From assembly GCA_007123775.1 (NCBI GenBank), contig SLGK01000088.1:1-64000 (forward strand): 64,000 nt of DNA, in the 5' to 3' direction. The position numbers were made by a program, and so were the translations under genes. Under the pieces are notes generated by a model, which saw only the letters and a list, made by a program, of their open reading frames with translations, ran no database searches and was not told the DNA's origin. The stretch comes from Anaerolineae bacterium. GTDB taxonomy: Bacteria > Chloroflexota > Anaerolineae > Promineifilales > Promineifilaceae. Below, piece after piece: positions 42,439-49,966 of this stretch (the stretch's first letter is position 1; the number at the start of each line of letters is the position of its first letter).

Positions 42439-43221
42439 TCAAGGTCTATCTCGTTTTATCATCCAGGCCAGCGCCCGCTGGATCATGGCGTCCCAATAAG
42501 CCCAGGTGTGTTCCCCAGGCCCTTCCTCGTATGTCAGGTCAAAGGGCAAATCGCGCAAAAAGCCGCGGAAGCTCAGGTTGTTCTGGTAAAGAAAATCTTC
42601 TGTGCCGCAGCATTGGTAGAGGCGCGGCTTTGTTGCGGATTGGGCGGCGCGATGGGCCAGCGTGCGCAAATCGCGCTCGCTATCAGCCACCTGGCGCAGG
42701 TCCGCGCCAAAAACGTTGCGCATGCCCGCCAGCCACGCCTCATCCCGGTCCGGCCCATCTTCGGCTACCACGTAGCGAATATCCAGCGCGCCGGACAGGC
42801 TGGCGGCGGCGGCAAAACGTTCCGGGTGGGCCAGCGCCAACTTAAACGCGCCGTAACCGCCCATGGAGAGACCAGCGACGAAGGTGTCCTCGCGGGCGGG
42901 CGAAAGGGGCAAGATGCGCCCCACCAGCGCCGGTAGTTCCGCGCTGACAAAGGTCCAGTAACGGCCGCCGTGCGCCATGTCGGTGTAAAAGCTGAGGTGT
43001 ACGTCCGGCATCACGACGGCCAGGTTCAGCCCTTCGACGTAGCGCTCAATGGAAGTCCAGCGCTGCCAGGCGGTGTGGTCGTCAGAGTGGCCGTGCAGCA
43101 GGTAGAGGGTGCGGTAGCGGGGCCGCGCCGTCTCGCCAGAGGGGGGCTGGGGCAGCAAAACGCACAGCCGCGTGGTTAGACCCAACACTGCGGAGAAAAA
43201 ACTGAGTTCATTCAGGATCAT
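42439..43221 (-). CDS. esterase of the S-formylglutathione-hydrolase-like (EstA) family
   Basis: A 260-residue alpha/beta hydrolase. The fold markers are TLYLLHGHSDDHTAWQRWT (oxyanion region, residues 38-56), FVAGLSMGGYGAFKLAL with the nucleophile Ser (near residue 118), and GEHTWAYWDAMI with the catalytic His (near residue 238). Members hydrolyse short acyl esters or S-formylglutathione. No formaldehyde-oxidation gene is adjacent, so a general esterase is more likely. Its ATG overlaps the preceding stop by four bases. Confidence 0.85.
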   Translation of the reverse strand: MILNELSFFSAVLGLTTRLCVLLPQPPSGETARPRYRTLYLLHGHSDDHTAWQRWTSIERYVEGLNLAVVMPDVHLSFYTDMAHGGRYWTFVSAELPALVGRILPLSPAREDTFVAGLSMGGYGAFKLALAHPERFAAAASLSGALDIRYVVAEDGPDRDEAWLAGMRNVFGADLRQVADSERDLRTLAHRAAQSATKPRLYQCCGTEDFLYQNNLSFRGFLRDLPFDLTYEEGPGEHTWAYWDAMIQRALAWMIKRDRP

Positions 43222-43586
43222 CGTTGCCCCTCAAAATATTGTAAGAAGGGAATGTCCAGCTCCGGCTGCGCGCCGCCAGACTCGGCGGCGGCGTTGGCGG
43301 CCGTCATGACGAAGATACCGGCGGTCAACGTGCAGCAGCCCCTGACCTGGTAGGCACAGGCCAACCAGTGGCAAATCTCGACCAGGGTGATGAGCCGGCC
43401 GGGCGGCGCCTGCCGCATCAGGGCCGCCACCTCGCGCGGATTGACCAACACAACGGGATCGCCAACAGCAACACCCATTTTGCGCAGGGCGTTGTAGCAG
43501 GGAAATCGTTCTTCCAAGGGGATAATCTTGGGCAGGCCGTCCTTGTCGGCCAGTTTCTCCAGCCAGGTTTTCGGTTTGTACGCCAT
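43218..43586 (-). CDS. MGMT-family-like protein, C-terminally short
   Basis: A 122-residue protein. It has the pattern of the MGMT-like hypothetical family: KTWLEKLADKDGLPKIIPLEE, then NPREVAALMRQAPPGRLITLVEICHWLA, and CCTLTAGIFVMTAANAAAES. In fuller relatives known to me the PP-x-G-x-(L/I)-T-(L/V)-x-x-I segment is a helix-turn-helix-like DNA-binding region and about 40 more residues follow; here the protein ends at FEGQR. Whether it is a functional short form or a truncation is open. It overlaps the esterase gene by four bases. Confidence 0.6.
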   Translation of the reverse strand: MAYKPKTWLEKLADKDGLPKIIPLEERFPCYNALRKMGVAVGDPVVLVNPREVAALMRQAPPGRLITLVEICHWLACAYQVRGCCTLTAGIFVMTAANAAAESGGAQPELDIPFLQYFEGQR

Positions 43587-44004
43587 TCAACCGCTCCTTG
43601 TCGGCCGGGTGTGGCGCTCAATGACCGCGCGGCGCGGCCGCCCACTCTTGCGTCCGGTCGCGGTCATGGCGACAAACTTGAACCTTCGTCGCTGTTTTTG
43701 ACGCCAATGGAAACTATGCGCCATTTGCGCGGCCGGGCGAAAGTGACAAACGTCAGCCAGTTATCAGCGGATTATCCAATGATGGAGCGACACCCCTCTG
43801 CCAGCAGCAAAAGAAGCAGCGATTGGAAACCAAACGGCAGGCATGTCTGGCGCAGGGAACGGCCGTTTTTCCAGGTGGGCGACAGGGTAAGAACGGTCGT
43901 AAGTAGGCAGGTCAAGACTGTGAGGCGTTTGGCCCGGCTACGGGAAACGGGCCATTGGGAGTATGAGATGGGCGTGCTGCTCTATGCCCTCCTGCTAGAC
44001 AGCA
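43587..44004. other. gap with doubtful plus-strand reading frame
   Basis: A plus-strand frame (43707-44018, 103 residues) contains a plausible stretch, FFQVGDRVRTVVSRQVKTVRR followed by LRETGHWEYEMG, reminiscent of small SH3-like domains. Its start is poor and its end runs into a misplaced gene fragment. It may be a remnant. Nothing else was seen. Confidence 0.3.
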
Positions 44005-44076
44005 CGGCGCGTCTTTGAGGAGGTAGCCGACCGCCCCGGCATCAAGGGCACGCAAAATGTCGGCGTCACTGTCAGG
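44005..44076 (-). pseudogene. fragment of a NarL-type response regulator gene
   Basis: These 72 bases match the middle of the response-regulator gene at about 14797-14868 with only a few differences, and encode DSDADILRALDAGAVGYLLKDAP on the minus strand. No flanking receiver or DNA-binding sequence remains. It directly follows the end of the LIV permease gene. It looks like debris of a second, closely related two-component gene or of a duplication. Confidence 0.65.
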
Positions 44077-44080
44077 CAGT

Positions 44081-45130
44081 TTACGGATCCCCCTTACCTG
44101 TCAGCAGCCGGAGAAACCGTTCCCGCCCCCGCTGGATATCCAACTGACGCAGCCGCCAGGTACCAACAATGCCATAAGGAATAAACAAAACGAACATGAC
44201 GTAGACCGTACCGGTAAGCAGGCTGGCTGCCTCACCGATATAACGGCGCAGACCAAAATCAAGCAGGCGGAAGATAAAGGCACCAACTATGGCCCCGCTC
44301 AGTGTACCGATCCCGCCAATCAGTACAATCAGGAGCGCCGTGACCGTATAGATAAGGCTGGCCGTATTGGGACTGACGATTGGCTGGTAAATGGTGTGCA
44401 GCGTACCGGCTAAGGCGGCCGTGATCGAAGAAAGCAGCAGCGCGGCAAATTTGAAGGTAAACGTATTGTAGCCAAGCATTTTGGCCCGGTCTTCATTTTC
44501 ACGAATGGCCGTACATACCCGGCCTGTCGGCGAACTGACGAATCGCTGGTAAAGCAGGTAGAAGAAAATGAGCGTGCCCAATGATATGAAGTATAGCCGC
44601 AGCCGCTGCGTAACGGGGCTGATAAAATCAGGCACAACCACGCCCTGCAAGCCTACGTCCGCACCCGTGTACATACCAAATTCGGCCGACTGAATGACAA
44701 TGTGAAACACGCTGGCCATGCCTAATGTGACCAGGGCAAAGGTCAGACCCTTGACGCGCGGCAAGACTACGCCAAACAAGATTGCCTGCGCCAGAGCCGC
44801 CAGCAGCACCAGTAACAATGTTTCGCCCAAACCGAGGCCAAAGCTTTTGATGGCGATGCCGCTGGTATAGGCGCCAACGGCAAAGAACATGCTATGGCCA
44901 AAGGACAAAAGGCCCGTCACGCCAAAGATCAGGTCATAGCTGAGGCCAAAGAGGGCTAAGATAAAAATCTCAATGACCAATCCTTGCAGGAATCTACTCA
45001 GGCCGCTCTGGTTGGCCCAGACGGCTGCGGGTGACGCGCCGTCGTACAGCCCGACGACAAAGGGGAATAGAATCAGAACAAGCAGGGCAAACAGCGACCC
45101 TCGATGTTGCTGGAGGAATGACTTTGCCAT
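44081..45130 (-). CDS. livM: branched-chain amino acid-type ABC transporter permease LivM
   Basis: A 349-residue permease with about ten helices. The family marker GLSYDLIFGVTGLLSFGHSMFFAVGAYT is at residues 57-84, and the coupling loop RENEDRAKMLGYN is near residue 218. It forms a heterodimer channel with the LivH-type permease seven bases upstream. Despite the name, this class also imports amides, urea, and aromatic or aliphatic acids. The flanking acyl-CoA ligases suggest a carboxylate cargo (inference). Last gene of a long minus-strand set. Confidence 0.88.
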   Translation of the reverse strand: MAKSFLQQHRGSLFALLVLILFPFVVGLYDGASPAAVWANQSGLSRFLQGLVIEIFILALFGLSYDLIFGVTGLLSFGHSMFFAVGAYTSGIAIKSFGLGLGETLLLVLLAALAQAILFGVVLPRVKGLTFALVTLGMASVFHIVIQSAEFGMYTGADVGLQGVVVPDFISPVTQRLRLYFISLGTLIFFYLLYQRFVSSPTGRVCTAIRENEDRAKMLGYNTFTFKFAALLLSSITAALAGTLHTIYQPIVSPNTASLIYTVTALLIVLIGGIGTLSGAIVGAFIFRLLDFGLRRYIGEAASLLTGTVYVMFVLFIPYGIVGTWRLRQLDIQRGRERFLRLLTGKGDP

Positions 45131-45136
45131 ACGAAT

Positions 45137-46693
45137 TTAGTCCTTTTTGCCCAACAGCCCATTGGGCAGGATTAGCAAGATAATTACCATGAGCAAAATC
45201 GTTGAAGCGGGCACAATCGGCGGCGATGGTTTGAAGACGATTTCCGTGAATGGAATCGGAATGCCGATCTGCCCGTACCTGATAATAAATTGCTGCGTCA
45301 GTCCTACCAGGAGTGAGCCAAGCGCGGCACCGGGATAACTGGTCAGGCCGCCAATGGCCAGGGCAATCAGGGCATTGAGCAGAAAGCTCTCGCCCATGTG
45401 GTTGGAGAGGCCAATCGAAGGTGCAGCCAGGACACCGCCCAACGCCGCCAGCCCTACGCCCAGGGCAAAAACCTGGGTGAAAACGCGTTGTACGTTGATG
45501 CCCAGGGCTTCGACCATTTCCCGGTCTTGCACCCCGGCGCGAATGATCATGCCCAGCCGCGACCGTTTCAGCAGAATCCAGACTGCCAGCAGCACCACGA
45601 TTCCCACCAGAGGGATGAAAATCTCGTTATAGGTACGCACTCGTCCCCCCATGATCAGGATAGTGGAGCAGTTGTACTCCCACCAGTCGGCAAAACTCGT
45701 CGCCGGACAGCCTGGTCCCGTCCCGGCAAAGAGCGCGGGTCGGGGCATGGTAAATTCCGGGCGGCCCCAGATAATATGCACCAGCTCGATACCAACCACG
45801 CTCAAACCGAGCGTCAGCATGATCTGGTACAGTGGCCGGACGTAAAGCGGCCGAATAACGGTGATCTCCATCACTGTCCCCAATAAACCACCGCTGCCAA
45901 TGGCGACAATGATGGCTAGTAAGAACATCCAATTGCTATTCAGGCCGGCCAGGAAGTTGGTCAGACCATCATTGAAAATCAGGAATAGCAGCCCCAGCAA
46001 AACGGCCGTGCCAAAACCAACAAAACTACGCCAGGTCAGCCGGGGAACGGCCGTTTTCGGCGTTCCCAGCAGCGACAAACCAAACGCACCCAGCAGGCTC
46101 GCCAGCAGCAACCCCACAACCGCCAACCAGGCAGAGATGTCGGTAAAAGGGAGCGGGGGTGGAATAACATTCTGACCTTGTCCGGCGTTGTAGGCAATTG
46201 CCACCGGGCTAAGGGAGTAATTATCCACGCTCCAGGTCATAATCGGATAACGAGGCAAGATGGTTAGTAAGAGGAGTCCGGAAATGGCGATACCGCCCCA
46301 GGCAAAAGCTCGCCGCCAGCGCCCGGTTAGCAGGCTGTGGTTGGCTACGTTAAGCCACACGTCGCCCAGCAAGAACGCGCTCATGATCAAAGCCAGCGGC
46401 GTTAACAAGTCTATAAACGTATCCGGACGCACGTAAACGGTCCAGCCAATGTAAGCTCCCAGCATAAACAGCGTACCGTGGGCCAGATTCAACACGTGCA
46501 GCAGCCCCAAAATAAGCGAGAAACCGGAGGCTACCAGAAAGGTCAGCGAACCGACTGCCAGCCCGCGCAAAAGCGTAATAACAAAGTCTCTGCTTTCCAT
46601 GCCTTGCGCCGCGCCCAGCAGCAGAGTGACAAAGACGCCAAGCGTCAGGTAAAGAATAAGATTTTTGCGGATTAGGAGTTGAAATCGAGTCAT
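45137..46693 (-). CDS. livH: branched-chain amino acid-type ABC transporter permease LivH, enlarged
   Basis: A 518-residue permease, far longer than the 290-300 residues usual for LivH. The family core is split: the first part (SLTFLVASGFSLILGLLHVLNLAHG, near residue 50) and the rest (GSGGLLGTVMEITVIRPLY onward, near residue 290, with the loop GVQDREMVEALGINV) flank an insertion of about 180 residues. The insertion holds some four extra hydrophobic segments. It pairs with LivM downstream. The insertion could add an accessory contact or substrate vestibule; its role is unknown. Confidence 0.83.
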   Translation of the reverse strand: MTRFQLLIRKNLILYLTLGVFVTLLLGAAQGMESRDFVITLLRGLAVGSLTFLVASGFSLILGLLHVLNLAHGTLFMLGAYIGWTVYVRPDTFIDLLTPLALIMSAFLLGDVWLNVANHSLLTGRWRRAFAWGGIAISGLLLLTILPRYPIMTWSVDNYSLSPVAIAYNAGQGQNVIPPPLPFTDISAWLAVVGLLLASLLGAFGLSLLGTPKTAVPRLTWRSFVGFGTAVLLGLLFLIFNDGLTNFLAGLNSNWMFLLAIIVAIGSGGLLGTVMEITVIRPLYVRPLYQIMLTLGLSVVGIELVHIIWGRPEFTMPRPALFAGTGPGCPATSFADWWEYNCSTILIMGGRVRTYNEIFIPLVGIVVLLAVWILLKRSRLGMIIRAGVQDREMVEALGINVQRVFTQVFALGVGLAALGGVLAAPSIGLSNHMGESFLLNALIALAIGGLTSYPGAALGSLLVGLTQQFIIRYGQIGIPIPFTEIVFKPSPPIVPASTILLMVIILLILPNGLLGKKD

Positions 46694-46728
46694 CTGATTT
46701 TCCCTGCCGCGAGCAATATTGCCCTGCG

Positions 46729-47433
46729 TTATGCCGCTCCCAGGTAGCGGTGAATAGTGGCTTTATCGTTGACCAGGTCCGCCATTCTGCCGCTTCGCAC
46801 CGAACGGCCTTCCTCAATGATCACGTATGATTCCGCCAGTTGACTGGCGACCAGAAAATTCTGCTCGACAAGCACGATGGTGGTGTTTTGTGATAGCTGA
46901 CGAATAGTAGCTATCATGCTTTCAATGATGACCGGGGCCAACCCTTCCGATGGTTCGTCAATTAACAAAAGAAAATTGTCAGCGACCAAAGCGCGGGCAA
47001 TAGCCAACATCTGCTGCTGTCCGCCGGAAAGACTCGACCCCGAAAGTGTTATCTGTCGTTTCAAGTCGGGAAAAAGGTTAAAGATCATCTCCTGTTTGCG
47101 GGCATAATCTCCCTTTTTGCGTTCGGCAATTTTCAGGTTTTCTTCCACGCTCAAACTCTGAAAGATAGCGCGATGTTCCGGGACAAATCCGATGCCCATG
47201 GCCGCAATATCAAAGGAGCGCATACCATTGATCTCTCGCCCATTCAGGATGATTTTGCCGGACCGCGGCGGCGTCAAGCCCAGAATCGTCTTGAGCGTGG
47301 TTGTCTTGCCCGCACCGTTGCGCCCCAGCAGTGCTGTCACCGTGCCGCGTGGCACACTCACGCTGACACCCTGTAAGATATGATATTGCCCGATGAAGGT
47401 GTGGACGTCTTGTAGTTCAAGGAGATAGTCCAT
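46729..47433 (-). CDS. livF: ABC transporter ATPase LivF
   Basis: A 234-residue ATPase of the branched-chain amino acid transporter class. Walker A GRNGAGKTTTLK, Q-loop FVPEHRAIFQSLSVEENL, signature SLSGGQQQMLAIARAL, Walker B LLLIDEPSEGLAP and the switch His region (ending VEQN) are intact. It drives the LivH/LivM channel with LivG. Start and LivG stop share one base at 47433. Confidence 0.92.
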   Translation of the reverse strand: MDYLLELQDVHTFIGQYHILQGVSVSVPRGTVTALLGRNGAGKTTTLKTILGLTPPRSGKIILNGREINGMRSFDIAAMGIGFVPEHRAIFQSLSVEENLKIAERKKGDYARKQEMIFNLFPDLKRQITLSGSSLSGGQQQMLAIARALVADNFLLLIDEPSEGLAPVIIESMIATIRQLSQNTTIVLVEQNFLVASQLAESYVIIEEGRSVRSGRMADLVNDKATIHRYLGAA

Positions 47434-48206
47434 TATTGCTCCTCAAATTGATACAAACCACCCAGATAGGCTGTTTGCACTTCGCTATTGGCCGTAATCT
47501 CGGCGGGGGAACCCTGAGCCAGCGCTCGCCCCTGGTGCATAACGGTGATGGTGTCAGATACGCTCATCACCACGTGCATGTTATGCTCAACGAGTAGGAC
47601 GGTCTTGTTCCCTGCTGTCTGAATTTCCTGAATGAGGGCAATTAACTCAGGGACCTGTTCAGCGGCCATACCGGCCGTTGGTTCATCAAGCAGCAGGACT
47701 TCCGGATCAGGCGCCAGAATCATGCCCAGCTCCAACTTGCGCTGGTCGCCATGGGGCAGCGTACGAGCCAGCGTGTAGGCCCGCTCTTTGAGGCCGACTC
47801 GTTCCGCCACTTCCCAGGCGCGCTGCTCATACTGCTTGAAATAGGCGCTGGCACGCCAGAACTTGAAATTATCCCGGCCCATGGCCTGCGCCGCCAGACG
47901 TATATTCTCGAACACGGTCAAATTGGGGAATATATTGGTGATCTGAAAAGAGCGACCGATTCCCGAATGGATAGTGCGGTGGATAGGCTGGTGGGTGATA
48001 TCCTGGCCTTTGAAAATGACCTGCCCGTAGGTCGGCCGAACATTGCCCGACAGCAGGTTGAAAAAGGTCGTTTTGCCGGCCCCATTGGGACCGATGATGG
48101 CGTGGAGCGAGTTGGCATGAATTTGTAGGCTGACGTCGTTTACAGCCACCAGACCGCCAAACTCCTTACGCAAGTCGATGGTCTCAAGAATTATTTCTGT
48201 ATCCAT
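47433..48206 (-). CDS. livG: ABC transporter ATPase LivG
   Basis: A 257-residue ATPase, the second nucleotide-binding subunit. It has GPNGAGKTTFFNLLSG, the LivG-type extended middle with RSFQITNIFPNLTVFENIRLA, the family's LPHGDQRKLELGMILA in place of the LSGGQ signature, and Walker B VLLLDEPTAGMA with VEHNMHVV. It sits between the hairpin-rich gap after the substrate-binding protein gene and LivF. Confidence 0.92.
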   Translation of the reverse strand: MDTEIILETIDLRKEFGGLVAVNDVSLQIHANSLHAIIGPNGAGKTTFFNLLSGNVRPTYGQVIFKGQDITHQPIHRTIHSGIGRSFQITNIFPNLTVFENIRLAAQAMGRDNFKFWRASAYFKQYEQRAWEVAERVGLKERAYTLARTLPHGDQRKLELGMILAPDPEVLLLDEPTAGMAAEQVPELIALIQEIQTAGNKTVLLVEHNMHVVMSVSDTITVMHQGRALAQGSPAEITANSEVQTAYLGGLYQFEEQ

Positions 48207-48208
48207 AA

Positions 48209-48280
48209 CGGTAATTGGCGTTCCTGGTGAATGGTAGTTGGCAATCGGTCATGAATGACCAATTGCCAACTACCGGGTCA
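48209..48280. repeat. long hairpin of aattgg-type words
   Basis: ggtagttggcaat (48233-48245) and attgccaactacc (48262-48274), with ggtcat/atgacc inside, form a nearly perfect stem. The words are of the same aattggtaattgg type found at 25580-25598 and 51046-51107. The element lies directly before the LivG start on the minus strand. Confidence 0.65.
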
Positions 48281-48299
48281 CGAGCAGCTACCTGTTTGT

Positions 48300-48395
48300 A
48301 ACCATACAGTTCACTGAAGACCTGCGAGGTTTTGGTACTCGTTTATTGCCTACACTCGCGGCGTAAACCTCGCAGGTCTGTATAGTTATGCTTAT
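48300..48395. repeat. inverted repeat agacctgcgaggttt
   Basis: agacctgcgaggttt (around 48318-48333) and aaacctcgcaggtct (around 48366-48381) are exact inverted copies. The outer flanks (aaccatacag and ctgtatagtt) extend the pairing with a few mismatches. It lies just after the substrate-binding protein gene on the minus strand, a position where it could terminate part of the transcripts or protect the upstream message. Confidence 0.65.
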
Positions 48396-48404
48396 TTTGC
48401 CTGC

Positions 48405-49802
48405 TTATTGTCCGGTAAGAGAGCCATGAGGTAGGTCGCCGCAGCGGTCTCTCATTGCTGCGGGAAGCAAGCAGGGCGGTTCCGGCCGTGTCGTCCTGAC
48501 GTATTCAAAGAACCTGGCGTCCGGGTCACTTACGTTGAGCAGGGTGACGATATACATATCCTGAATAGCCACATGGTCCTCAGGACGGATGTAGATTGTG
48601 CCTTTCGGTCCTTCAAAGGTTAAGCCCTCAAAAGCCGCCAGCAAAGCATCAGAATCAGCATTGCCGTCAGTGACTTTCAACCCTTCTACCAGCATCAGGG
48701 CGGCGTTAAAACCATCGGCGTCAAACAGATCAGGATAGACGTCATAGCGGGCTTTCGTTTGCTCAACCATCCAGTCATTGATGGGATTATCCGGGACGGT
48801 ATAGTGGTAAAGGATACCGCTGGTGGAGCCAATGGCGTTAGAGAAAAAGGCCGGCAAGGCCACGTTATCGACAAAGGAAGCACCGAGGGCCATTTCATCG
48901 GTCACACCAATATCGACGGCCGCTTGCATCATGGCAATGAAACCACCGCCAGCCCAGGTCACGATCCAGGAGTCGGCACCAGAGTTGACGATTTGCTCCA
49001 TATACGGGATAAAGTCGGTCGTGTCAATAGGGGCGAAAATGTCATCCGTTACAAATGTGCCACCGCTCAAGGTGCAGGCGTCACGGAAAGCGGCCGCGCC
49101 GCCGTAACCAAAGCTGTAATCGGGAGCGATTTGAACGAAGGTGTCGTGGACGGTGGGCAGGTACTCACACAGGTTAATGGCGTCCTGGTAGTTGTTGCGG
49201 CTGGTACGGAAGGTGTATTCGTTGAAGTCAATACCGGTGATGTCGTTGGCTGCCGCTGGCGCTACAATCAGGGGGACTCGGTTCTGGCTGGCAACGCCTT
49301 GCAGGGTGGCCGTGGCCCCTGATGAGACGGTACCGACCATAACGTTGACTCCCTGCACTTCGACTAACTCGCGGGCAATTTCGGCCGTTGTTTCCGGTAC
49401 GCCCTGGTCATCTCGCACCAAGACCTGAATCTCGCAATCATCTACCTGGAAGGTGTTTTGCTGCGTAGCCGCAAAGCTATAGACCTCGCCGGCCGAGCCA
49501 GGCGCGCCGGCCATGTACTCCATACCAAGCATAAACGAGCGCAAAATGTGGGCACCGTAAATAGCCAGCGGACCGGTGGCGTCGGTGATCAGACCAACCT
49601 TGACCGGTTCGGCACAGCTCAGGCCAACGGGTGCGGCTTCATCTACCGGTTCCGGTTCGTCCACTGGTTCGGCCGGAACAGGCGTAGGATCGGGTGCTAC
49701 GGTGGGGTCAGGCGTTGCTGGAGCAGTGCAGGCCATAACAGCCAGGGCCACAACAAGCAAGGCGACCAAGAGAAAAACAACTGAATTTCGACGTTTTAAC
49801 AT
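48405..49802 (-). CDS. ABC transporter substrate-binding lipoprotein, LIV/amide type
   Basis: A 465-residue exported receptor. The signal peptide ends in a lipobox (AVMAC, Cys25) followed by a Pro/Glu/Val-rich linker (residues 26-60), so it is tethered to the outer face of the membrane. The periplasmic-binding-protein domain of the Peripla_BP_6 type begins VKVGLITDATGPLAIYGAH (near residue 68) with further strands (VPLIVAPAAANDITG, DSWIVTWAGGGF). It delivers substrate to LivH/LivM. A GAGGAGG-like site lies before the ATG. The ligand is unknown; the Peripla_BP_6 class binds amino acids, amides, aromatic acids and urea. Confidence 0.88.
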   Translation of the reverse strand: MLKRRNSVVFLLVALLVVALAVMACTAPATPDPTVAPDPTPVPAEPVDEPEPVDEAAPVGLSCAEPVKVGLITDATGPLAIYGAHILRSFMLGMEYMAGAPGSAGEVYSFAATQQNTFQVDDCEIQVLVRDDQGVPETTAEIARELVEVQGVNVMVGTVSSGATATLQGVASQNRVPLIVAPAAANDITGIDFNEYTFRTSRNNYQDAINLCEYLPTVHDTFVQIAPDYSFGYGGAAAFRDACTLSGGTFVTDDIFAPIDTTDFIPYMEQIVNSGADSWIVTWAGGGFIAMMQAAVDIGVTDEMALGASFVDNVALPAFFSNAIGSTSGILYHYTVPDNPINDWMVEQTKARYDVYPDLFDADGFNAALMLVEGLKVTDGNADSDALLAAFEGLTFEGPKGTIYIRPEDHVAIQDMYIVTLLNVSDPDARFFEYVRTTRPEPPCLLPAAMRDRCGDLPHGSLTGQ

Positions 49803-49909
49803 TTTTTATCCTCCTCAACAGGTTCAGATTTTGGTTTACCGATTACGAATTGGGTAGTTCCAGCTGTTGTCACATAACTTCCTCCTTCCAAAACAAGGCG
49901 GTGGACGCA

Positions 49910-49966
49910 GGATAAAAGAGTTCGCTTCGTCCTCCGTCATCGGTCATTCGTCAACAGGTTGTCCAG
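49910..49966 (-). repeat. intergenic word repeat, gtcatcggtc family
   Basis: gtcctccgtcatcggtcattcgtc words occupy the space between the hydrolase stop at 49967 and the substrate-binding protein gene. They belong to the same family as those at 1383, 24111, 53530, 55330 and 58990. Confidence 0.5.

Noticed and set aside
43231-43590. A second minus-strand frame over the MGMT-like gene
   Set aside because: Arg/Gly-rich composition and no recognisable pattern. The overlapping frame has clear MGMT-like motifs and a coupled stop-start with the esterase.
43368-44018. A 216-residue plus-strand gene
   Set aside because: Its first half is the complement of the MGMT-like gene, and its end runs into the regulator fragment. 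Only a small middle part looks protein-like, so it is reported as a doubtful remnant.
44081-49802. A urea transporter (urtABCDE)
   Set aside because: The genes are of the same superfamily, but no urease genes are present, and the linkage is to acyl-CoA ligases and hydrolases.
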